Position numbers and translations under genes: made by a program | Notes under the pieces: generated by a model | Database searches by the model: none | Told to the model about the DNA's origin: nothing | Seen by the model: the letters and a program-made list of their open reading frames with translations, nothing else | Shown: piece by piece, positions 38,333 to 43,384 of the stretch | Position numbering within the stretch: position 1 is the stretch's first letter | How the letters are laid out: each line of letters begins with the position of its first letter | Origin: a virus | Virus record (IMG/VR): IMGVR_UViG_3300005099_000086 | Location: 1-43,384 of that record | Direction: 5' to 3' (one strand) | Length of the DNA: 43,384 bases

Positions 38333-40942
38333 TCAATAGCCAGTCGTGCTGGCTATTCTTTTTAAAGTTTCTTCGTACCATTCATCTTGGTTCCATTTTT
38401 CCTCCCCTTCAACTTCTTCGTCTTCGCCTCTCATCGTAACCTCAGGTTCGTAAGCCAACGCATCCAAAAGATGGTCATCTCTCGAGACGGGGAAATGTAA
38501 GATTTGCCTTTCCAATTCATGAAGGCCCTTTTCGGGGAGGAAAATCATGCCATTTTCGGCCAAAGGAATAAGGCCCCTTATCCTCTGTTTTTTCGACTCT
38601 TTAGTCGAAGGCTTCACAGCTTTTAGCTGGATGAAAAAGCCTTCATTTTCCATGATGTATTTTGCAAATGGGAAGAAGATTCTTTGCGAAGCAACATCTT
38701 CAATGGCAATGCAACGGCATTTCCATTTTCTGGCAAGACGAAAAGCCTCACGCAAGAGTTTTTCAGGCTCAAATCTTCTTTGAAGTTCTTCAAGGACAAA
38801 CCTCCGGTCCTTGTAATCTCTTGCCACTACGACAATTCCCGTTGGGTCAGCTTTCTTTTTGGTTGAAACGGCAGGGTCAACAATAACTACTCTATCCATG
38901 TAGCCTAAGTCCAAGACCTCTTGAACATCTTCCTCTTTGTTGTGGATTTGAATGAGCCATTTAAATTCGTTAAATTTAAATCTGCCAAACCACGAAAGGT
39001 CAAATTCAACTGCATCTTTGGAAATTGGATTGTTTTCGTATTGGCAGGAGAAGAGGTAAGGATTTTTCTTTCGCTTTTCTTCCAACCACTCGAGTGAGAA
39101 TCTTTCTGGAAAAATTGGCTCGCCATTTTGAACCGCCGATTCGTGATAGAATGGGAGGTATTCAGGTTGGTTCTTTTCTATCCAACCTGCTAAATCATCC
39201 GTTCCCCACCTCGTGCCTACGACGAGGTCGAGGCATTTTTCAGGCACTTCCAAAAGGGATTCGGCATATTCATGCCATTGAATTGCCTCCTGAACCTTAA
39301 CCTCACTTGGAAGGCCGTCACTTCCAAGGCTATCCTCGCCAATCAAATCATCTTTTATTATGACATTGTAATGTGCCCCTGTGATTTTGCCTCCAACGCC
39401 TATACATTCAAATGTACATTCTTGCCAAGCTCCTTGACGGTTCAATGTGAGTTTTTCATTTGACCATGTAGTTTCGCTTTTCCTCTCAGGAATGCAGGCA
39501 CTAAAGATTTTTATAAAATCTTTATTTCTTTCACAAACGTCTTTTATAAGCATGATTCGGCCTTTTGCCACTCTCTCGCCTGACCCTGCAAGGAGGCATC
39601 TTATGCCGCCATTTCCAAGAACATTCAGTTCTTTGAGGAATGGGGCTAAAAGGCCCTCGCCATAAAAACTTTGGAGGTAAAGCCACATTGGAAAAACTAT
39701 GCTGAAACAAGTGGTGTTGTGGGAAACAATATCTCCTAACAAAAGAGTGTGAGTAGGATTGCTTTCTATTGAAACTATAGCCTTAGGGCCTAAATACTTC
39801 ACTTCCTTTACCCTTTCCCACGCCAAGTCGCTTTCCGCCAAGGCGGTTAAGAGCTTGTGACCTAAGAATTTCGCCGCTTTTAGGACTTTTCTTCTTGAAG
39901 TGGCATAATAATTATCTACCCTTATTCCGTATTGTCTTAGCCACCATTTCCATTTTCCTATCAAGTCTCTCCATTGAGGCGGAAACTTGTCGTATTGCCA
40001 TTCCTGCGTTGGCTGCTTATGCCATATTCCATTATCCGTAAAAGTCACTCTCCAATGTTTTTCCCCTATCTTATACAGCCTTGCTTGGATGCCAAACCTT
40101 AACAAAAGGTTTTGAACATCCCTGCAAAGCCATTCGGAAGCGGAAGTAAAGTTGGTGCCATGACGACCAGACTTGATTGTGCCGTCACATTCGAATAAAG
40201 CCCTCAAAAAGGCTTTAACTGTTTTTTCATCAGCGTAGAAAATCAATTTAGGAACTCTTTTTTCAGAAGAATTAACAAAATCAATTCCAGTGGCTCTTAA
40301 CAAATCTCGTAATTTCGCTATTTCCACTAGAGGAGTGGTGCTACTTTTGTAGTTTCTGATTATGCCCTTGGCTCCACAAATACGAGCCAAAAGGCTTACC
40401 TTTCTTAACAGCTTTCTGTTCACACTGTAAAAAGCTATTTTGTCTTTTCCTACATGCCCATCGCCTATTAGATAGCCTAACAATGCTGCCAAGCCTGGAA
40501 AATGGCCTTTTCCAAAAGGCAACTTTCTAGGCACGGCTATCCATTCTCCTTCTTTGAGTCTTTCTGCTTCTTTCCATTGCAGGAATGTAAAAACAGGATG
40601 GTTTGTCGTAACTTGTAGTTTTCTGCCTCGTTCAGTAGTTACTTCCACGCAGGGAGCGATTTGGCCAACATCCTCTATCTTATATTTGCCTTCAATGACC
40701 TTGCCATTTTGGATTTCAAATTCTGGATAATGTCTCATCTTGTAATAATAATCTCTGACAAGGCATTTAAAGTGCCCACGGGGATGAAACCTACCAATTC
40801 TTCTTCGGCCTTTCAAAATGTCTCTTGAGAGGTCGAGGAACCATTTTTCATGGAGATTCGTCAAATCCTTAAAGCCCATGACATAGGCCAAAAGGACAGG
40901 GTCAAAAAGGCACTTTGTTCGTAATTCTACAACATCTTTCAT
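38333..40942 (-). CDS. Large terminase subunit interrupted by an intein
   Basis: 869-aa precursor. Removing residues 60-409 leaves 519 aa, normal for TerL. N-terminal ATPase: PRGHFK joined to TTCFSIVFPMW after splicing restores the P-loop (the intein sits inside Walker A). Walker B is VIIKDDL at 527-533, then QYENNP. Nuclease: VIVDPAVST with D689, AIED at 746-749, and RDDHLLDALAY near 821-831. It cuts concatemers and pumps DNA into the head. Start overlaps the small terminase stop as ATGA. Confidence 0.9.
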   Translation of the reverse strand: MKDVVELRTKCLFDPVLLAYVMGFKDLTNLHEKWFLDLSRDILKGRRRIGRFHPRGHFKCLVRDYYYKMRHYPEFEIQNGKVIEGKYKIEDVGQIAPCVEVTTERGRKLQVTTNHPVFTFLQWKEAERLKEGEWIAVPRKLPFGKGHFPGLAALLGYLIGDGHVGKDKIAFYSVNRKLLRKVSLLARICGAKGIIRNYKSSTTPLVEIAKLRDLLRATGIDFVNSSEKRVPKLIFYADEKTVKAFLRALFECDGTIKSGRHGTNFTSASEWLCRDVQNLLLRFGIQARLYKIGEKHWRVTFTDNGIWHKQPTQEWQYDKFPPQWRDLIGKWKWWLRQYGIRVDNYYATSRRKVLKAAKFLGHKLLTALAESDLAWERVKEVKYLGPKAIVSIESNPTHTLLLGDIVSHNTTCFSIVFPMWLYLQSFYGEGLLAPFLKELNVLGNGGIRCLLAGSGERVAKGRIMLIKDVCERNKDFIKIFSACIPERKSETTWSNEKLTLNRQGAWQECTFECIGVGGKITGAHYNVIIKDDLIGEDSLGSDGLPSEVKVQEAIQWHEYAESLLEVPEKCLDLVVGTRWGTDDLAGWIEKNQPEYLPFYHESAVQNGEPIFPERFSLEWLEEKRKKNPYLFSCQYENNPISKDAVEFDLSWFGRFKFNEFKWLIQIHNKEEDVQEVLDLGYMDRVVIVDPAVSTKKKADPTGIVVVARDYKDRRFVLEELQRRFEPEKLLREAFRLARKWKCRCIAIEDVASQRIFFPFAKYIMENEGFFIQLKAVKPSTKESKKQRIRGLIPLAENGMIFLPEKGLHELERQILHFPVSRDDHLLDALAYEPEVTMRGEDEEVEGEEKWNQDEWYEETLKRIASTTGY
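39716..40765 (-). mobile_element. Intein in the terminase P-loop (350 aa, LAGLIDADG)
   Basis: Residues 60-409 of the precursor. Starts at Cys in CLVRDYYYKM, block B TTNHPVFTF near 54-62, LAGLIDADG helices LLGYLIGDGHV and LRALFECDGTI, and ends IVSIESNPTHTLLLGDIVSHN with the canonical His-Asn, followed by Thr as the first C-extein residue. Splicing joins GHFK to TTCF. Insertion inside the most conserved ATP-binding motif is typical of inteins. All splice blocks look intact. Confidence 0.9.
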
Positions 40943-41391
40943 TGCAATTCCTTTGCAAGCCTCTCTTTCATTTTTTGGATTAATTCTTGGTCGAGGGCCA
41001 TGTCAGGGCCTTTTGAGATTTCAAGTTTAGCCTGCCTGCCGATGGACAATCTGTCTAGGATTTCACCTGCCGCCTTGAGTTTAAGACAAGGTTCAAGAGT
41101 TTCGTCCTTTAAAATGTCCGCATAAACTTGGACGGCTTCGCCAGCCAGTTCGGAGAGTTGGCTTATAATTTGTTCTTTTATGGAGGCAAGCCTATCCAAG
41201 GCATTTCGTTCCTTTAAAATGGCCTTTGAGGTTAGTTCTTTTACTTTCATTTCCAACGCTGGATTGTTCCTCAACATTTGCGTAACATATTGAGGCACTT
41301 TGCCGAGTTTTTTGGAGATTTCTTGGTCGGATAGGCCTTGTAGGCGGCCAAAGGCGATGGAATTGGCTAGAAGTTCTAATCTGTCTTTCAT
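40939..41391 (-). CDS. Small terminase subunit
   Basis: 150 aa. N-terminal helix-turn-helix (GLSDQEISKKLGKVPQYVTQML), then a long helical oligomerisation region (AILKERNALDRLASIKEQIISQLSELAGE) and a basic/acidic tail (ISKGPDMALDQELIQKMKERLAKEL). Position directly before TerL with overlapping stop/start fits TerS, which recognises the packaging site. The pac/cos site is not identified. Confidence 0.75.
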   Translation of the reverse strand: MKDRLELLANSIAFGRLQGLSDQEISKKLGKVPQYVTQMLRNNPALEMKVKELTSKAILKERNALDRLASIKEQIISQLSELAGEAVQVYADILKDETLEPCLKLKAAGEILDRLSIGRQAKLEISKGPDMALDQELIQKMKERLAKELQ

Positions 41392-42059
41392 TGCACTAGC
41401 CTTTTAACGCTTTTTCTTACAATCTCCCGAACCGTCCTGGGGAATTTTTCAAACAGGCCTCTATCGTAAAAATATTCCGCCGTGGCCTGGGCAAACACCT
41501 CCTCTGGATTGTCCAAAACCGTGCCAGCTGCCTCTTCAAGCCATGCCAAATAGCCTCTGCCTGGCCTGAAAAGTCCTGCACACGACGAAGCTAGCTTTCT
41601 TTTTTCTATCGGGCTTAAATGTTCCCTGAAGATGTGGTGGCCAATCTCATGGAAGAGCGTCGTGGGTTCGCCGAGCTCTTTGCTTATACCGATTATTGGG
41701 CCTTTCGCCAAAGTCTTATAATACTCGCCTACCAAGCCAGGGAGCTCAGTTAATGACGGAGGCGGCTTTACTGGCCCCCAGTGAAAATAAGCTCCTCTTA
41801 TACGCTTGAACATGGGCTTTGCCGTCTGTTGTGCTAAGACATCCTCGCCAAAAGGCACAAACTTTTCAATCTGTTTCAGAACAACCTTCGGAACTCTTTC
41901 CAATGCTGTTCTTAGCCTCCTACGAACTTCGGGATCTTGGAAAAGCCTCCACAATGTTCTTTGTGCCTCCATTCTTGTGATTAAAGGAAAAGCCAAGCCC
42001 AAAGGCATAAGGTCTTGGATTGAACGAACTGCCTCGGAGGAGCGATAGGTTAGTCTCAT
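41388..42059 (-). CDS. HExxH metallopeptidase, first gene of late operon
   Basis: 223 aa. LFHEIGHHIF gives H137-E138-x2-H141, and a later acidic helix NPEEVFAQATAEYF (E186/E187) could supply the third zinc ligand, as in gluzincins. The N-terminal half has Arg-rich helices. It may process a virion or host protein; a similar domain is found in some polyvalent phage proteins. The predicted transcription start lies 2 nt before its ATG and no ribosome site is seen, so it appears leaderless. Stop overlaps the TerS start (ATGA). Confidence 0.65.
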   Translation of the reverse strand: MRLTYRSSEAVRSIQDLMPLGLAFPLITRMEAQRTLWRLFQDPEVRRRLRTALERVPKVVLKQIEKFVPFGEDVLAQQTAKPMFKRIRGAYFHWGPVKPPPSLTELPGLVGEYYKTLAKGPIIGISKELGEPTTLFHEIGHHIFREHLSPIEKRKLASSCAGLFRPGRGYLAWLEEAAGTVLDNPEEVFAQATAEYFYDRGLFEKFPRTVREIVRKSVKRLVQ

Positions 42060-42067
42060 ACAATATT

Positions 42068-42096
42068 ATTATATCAAAACGAAGTTTTGAAGTCAA
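42068..42096 (-). promoter_or_regulatory. Late-operon promoter
   Basis: On the minus strand TTGACT (42096-42091), a 17-bp spacer, then a perfect TATAAT (42073-42068). The expected start is near 42061, two bases before the metallopeptidase ATG at 42059. It is the only evident promoter for the 26-kb minus operon. Confidence 0.8.
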
Positions 42097-42253
42097 GATA
42101 TGAATTTAAATTAAATACGGAGAAATAAGGATAATCGGAGGATGAAAGGTGTATTCCAAGAATGTCTTGCGTGTCGTCGCACATTCGCATGAGGGGGCAT
42201 TCGGCGTGCGTTTTTCGGCATATCGGCCAACAGCCGCAAAATCATCACCCAAA

Positions 42254-42288
42254 TTTTAGCAAGCTAAAAAATCAACAAGTTGATTTTT
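42254..42288. repeat. Two adjacent short palindromes
   Basis: TTTTAGC-aa-GCTAAAA (42254-42269) and AAAAATCAAC-aa-GTTGATTTTT (42267-42288) share three bases. Both lie upstream of the plus-strand promoter. Operator sites or small terminators for converging RNA are possible. Confidence 0.5.
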
Positions 42289-42301
42289 GTGTGTATGATT
42301 T

Positions 42302-42327
42302 TTGTGACAAAAAATTTTTTGTCACAA
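42302..42327. promoter_or_regulatory. 26-bp perfect palindrome, operator candidate
   Basis: Two 13-bp half-sites (TTGTGACAAAAAA and its inverse) meet at the centre without a loop, ending 4 bp before the -35 box at 42332. The position suits a dimeric regulator. Candidates in the window are the winged-helix (3216) and ribbon-helix-helix-like (13946) proteins, but none can be tied to it from sequence. Confidence 0.65.
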
Positions 42328-42331
42328 CATC

Positions 42332-42360
42332 TTGACAACAGAAAAAAGAGTGATTATAAT
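42332..42360 (+). promoter_or_regulatory. Perfect consensus sigma70 promoter
   Basis: TTGACA (42332-42337), 17-bp spacer, TATAAT (42355-42360). The predicted start, near 42367, falls at the first base of the following palindrome. The strongest promoter in the window by sequence. Confidence 0.85.
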
Positions 42361-42365
42361 ATTGA

Positions 42366-42397
42366 TAAAAGCAATTGCTTTTAGCTCTTTGACAATT
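42366..42397 (+). promoter_or_regulatory. rrn-like hairpin plus boxA antitermination signal
   Basis: An 18-bp palindrome TAAAAGCAATTGCTTTTA (42366-42383) is followed directly by GCTCTTTGACAATT (42384-42397). The latter closely matches the bacterial ribosomal boxA (E. coli TGCTCTTTAACAAT), which binds NusB/NusE to make RNA polymerase resist termination. A hairpin before boxA is the order of rrn leaders, unlike lambda nut sites. The match is visible; function is inferred. Confidence 0.6.
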
Positions 42398-42411
42398 AAA
42401 TAGAGATAGAC

Positions 42412-42429
42412 GGCAAGGCCAAGGCCCCT
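42412..42429 (+). repeat. Leader arm complementary to the 3' end of the same gene
   Basis: GGCAAGGCCAAGGCCCCT pairs over 18 nt, with one G-U, with AGGGGCTTTGGCCTTGCC at 42818-42835, flanking the gene at 42459. The second arm is followed by six T (42836-42841). Part of this arm also takes part in the hairpin that hides the ribosome site. Confidence 0.6.
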
Positions 42430-42455
42430 CAAAAAAAAATTATAAAAGGAGGGGC
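42424..42455 (+). promoter_or_regulatory. Hairpin hiding the ribosome site of gene 42459
   Basis: GCCCCTC (42424-42430) can pair with GAGGGGC (42449-42455), burying most of the AGGAGGGG ribosome site. The 18-nt loop is A-rich. The same arms occur before gene 2643. The 5' half is also needed for the long-range pairing with 42818-42835, so the two structures exclude each other. Confidence 0.5.
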
Positions 42456-42458
42456 AAG

Positions 42459-42809
42459 ATGATTAAAAAAACTATCAAAGTAGATAGAAACCAAACAATC
42501 ACTGTTGGTGGTCTTAAAAAAACCGTCCATGTTGTTGCTGAGAAGGAAATTGACTGGCCGGAGACAATTGATGAAGCCGTGCAGTTGTTTGGTGATGAAA
42601 AAACGGTCTTAGAAAAGATACAAGAGATTTATAGAATTAGACAACAAGATAAATTAGCAAGGCAAAAAGCACTCGAGATTGTAGCACCTGAAAGGGCATT
42701 GCTAAAAGAGAAGGCCGAACAAGTAAACAAACTAGCAAAGCTCATTCTTGAAAAGGGCCTTTCAATTGAACAGTTAGAAAAAATGATAAACAAAAAATCT
42801 AAAAAATAA
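42459..42809 (+). CDS. 116-aa protein of the strong divergent transcript
   Basis: Not recognised by name. Starts MIKKTIKVDRNQTITVGG; residues about 31-47 (WPETIDEAVQLFGDEKT) resemble the centre of the protein at 2267, and both continue with a helix containing Tyr, Arg, Gln and Asp. The C-terminal half is a long Lys/Glu/Leu helix. It is the only plus-strand gene at this end, with its own consensus promoter, boxA-like leader and AGGAGGGGC ribosome site. It is likely strongly expressed and controlled; possible roles are DNA binding or host takeover. Confidence 0.65.
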   Translation: MIKKTIKVDRNQTITVGGLKKTVHVVAEKEIDWPETIDEAVQLFGDEKTVLEKIQEIYRIRQQDKLARQKALEIVAPERALLKEKAEQVNKLAKLILEKGLSIEQLEKMINKKSKK

Positions 42810-42817
42810 ATCTTAAA

Positions 42818-42841
42818 AGGGGCTTTGGCCTTGCCTTTTTT
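42818..42841 (+). terminator. Possible unusual terminator of gene 42459
   Basis: AGGGGCTTTGGCCTTGCC followed by six T. The local stem is weak (AAGG/CCTT), but the segment can pair fully with the leader at 42412-42429, so the U-run follows a long-range stem. Termination strength is uncertain. Confidence 0.4.
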
Positions 42842-42865
42842 ATTTTATGCCAATGTCAAGTTAGC

Positions 42866-42982
42866 TTGTCAAGTGAATTCTTAAACTAGCATTTTTAAAA
42901 ATGCTGATTATATCTATGTTTTTGACTGTCAAGTGAATTCTTAATTTTTTAAAAATCTCATTTTGTCAACTAAATTCTTAAA
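42866..42982 (+). repeat. Three direct repeats of TGTCAAGTGAATTCTTAA
   Basis: TTGTCAAGTGAATTCTTAAA (42866-42885), CTGTCAAGTGAATTCTTAAT (42926-42945) and TTGTCAACTAAATTCTTAAA (42963-42982). Spacing is 60 and 37 bp. Iteron or operator repeats. Confidence 0.65.
42888..42905. repeat. 18-bp perfect palindrome
   Basis: AGCATTTTTAAAAATGCT, directly before TGATTATATC of a GCAGATATAATC-family motif. The left-end motif at 259 is likewise preceded by a palindrome (GCACTT-cga-AAGTGC), so palindrome plus motif may form one composite element. Confidence 0.55.
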
Positions 42983-43091
42983 ATGCAGATATAATCTGCA
43001 CTTTAACTTGTCTCTTTATTTTTCTCTTGACATTTTTTCTCTCAGTTTTTGTAAAATCCCTCAAAAACGCCGATTTTTTCTATGTTTTCAC

Positions 43092-43248
43092 GTGGACAAT
43101 TTGTGGAAAAAGTAAAATCTTGTCTTTTGCAAGCTATAGCTTGCATTTTTGCGTTTGTGGTCAATCCTTTCCACATTTTGTGGACATTCAAAATCTTAGA
43201 TTTTGCAGATATAATCTACGTTTTGACGATTTTTGTCCACATGTCCAC
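43092..43248. repeat. GTGGACA iteron-like repeats, right cluster
   Basis: GTGGACA at 43092 and 43180, and inverted TGTCCAC at 43234 and 43242 (joined as TGTCCACATGTCCAC). With the left cluster this makes nine exact copies confined to the two non-coding ends, as far as I found. Confidence 0.6.
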
Positions 43249-43384
43249 ACAAAATACTTCGTATTTATTATTTTACATTTTGGCATTTTACATTTTGGAT
43301 TAAAATTTTTGGCAAAATTTTCTTCGGCAAATTTTTCCTTCCATCTGTTTTTTCGGCAAATTTTTTGCCTATATTCCTTTCCAA

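Larger units (their letters stand above)
42060..42458. other. Divergent control region
   Basis: No convincing gene. It contains the minus-strand late promoter, a GC-richer unexplained patch at about 42150-42240 (with a 16-codon frame at 42142 that is not credible as a gene), four palindromes, a consensus plus-strand promoter and a structured leader. It separates the late operon from the gene at 42459. Confidence 0.7.
42810..43384. other. Right non-coding, repeat-rich end
   Basis: No gene is supported; a nominal frame at 43082-43303 is AT-rich repeat. It holds the terminator-like 3' end of the previous gene, three direct repeats at 42866-42982, GTGGACA motifs, GCAGATATAATC motifs, an 18-bp palindrome at 42888-42905, another (TGCAAGCTATAGCTTGCA) at 43128-43145, and a direct repeat TTCGGCAAATTTTT at 43323 and 43352. 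Confidence 0.6.

Noticed and set aside
42142-42192. 16-codon frame with a CxxC motif in the control region
   Set aside because: The GGAGG touches the ATG, leaving no spacing, and the peptide is too short to judge.
43082-43303. 73-codon frame at the right end
   Set aside because: It lies in AT-rich repeats and palindromes, has no ribosome site and no protein-like composition.
42842-43384. CRISPR array at the repeat-rich end
   Set aside because: Repeats are short, irregularly spaced and partly inverted. There are no regular spacers and no cas genes.
1-43384. tRNA or rRNA genes
   Set aside because: No cloverleaf with conserved TTC-region and acceptor stem was noticed on reading; the boxA-like signal is not followed by rRNA. 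A tRNAscan run would be decisive.
1-43384. Integrase, excisionase or other signs of lysogeny
   Set aside because: No tyrosine or serine recombinase motifs and no attachment-site-like pair were seen, so a temperate lifestyle is not supported.

Overview
The window looks like a complete or nearly complete genome of a short-tailed (podovirus-like) double-stranded DNA bacteriophage of about 43 kb and roughly 40-45% GC. It carries both terminase subunits, portal, scaffold, major capsid protein, tail adaptor and tube proteins, a beta-helix tailspike, replication and recombination genes and an endolysin. Consensus TTGACA/TATAAT promoters, strong AGGAGG ribosome binding sites and an rrn-like boxA point to a bacterial host. 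The species cannot be named from the sequence. A Firmicutes-like or thermophilic host is only a guess, from the purine-rich, Lys/Glu-rich coding and the inteins. No long terminal direct repeat is visible. The two non-coding ends share repeat families, so they are probably adjacent in a circular or concatemeric form.

Layout. Positions 1-456 are non-coding and repeat-rich. Positions 457-15801 are one dense plus-strand block: many small unknown proteins, a DUF669-like single-strand-binding candidate, a Cas4/RecB-like nuclease with Fe-S cysteines, a Sak4-like RecA-fold ATPase, a uracil-DNA-glycosylase/DNA polymerase I fusion, a DUF3987-type ATPase, a ParB/DNA methyltransferase fusion, a nucleotide-sugar epimerase, a Zn peptidase and an M15 endolysin. 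Positions 15802-42059 are one minus-strand block, read right to left: Zn metallopeptidase, small terminase, large terminase with an intein in its P-loop, a small EF-hand-like protein, a SAM methyltransferase, portal, scaffold, cement candidate, major capsid protein, a free LAGLIDADG endonuclease, three glycosyltransferases, minor virion proteins, tailspike, tail adaptor and tube, internal virion candidates, a membrane protein, an intein-containing ATP-grasp ligase and several tiny proteins, including a Gly/Arg-rich 51-mer. Positions 42060-42458 are a divergent control region. One plus-strand gene follows at 42459, then 575 bases of repeats.

How it works together. Nuclease, annealase and SSB candidate form a recombination module beside the polymerase and helicase. 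The epimerase, three glycosyltransferases and the methyltransferase suggest sugar decoration of virion or DNA. Terminase, portal, scaffold and capsid build the head; adaptor, tube and spike form the tail. Both long operons begin with a good sigma70-type promoter whose predicted start site lies only 2-3 nt before the first AUG, so their first genes look leaderless. The plus-strand gene at 42459 has instead a perfect consensus promoter, a 26-bp operator-like palindrome, a hairpin plus boxA, and a leader that can hide its own ribosome binding site. The most unusual content is this control region, the paired terminal repeats, the two inteins (one ending in Gln) and a hairpin family repeated at three distant sites.
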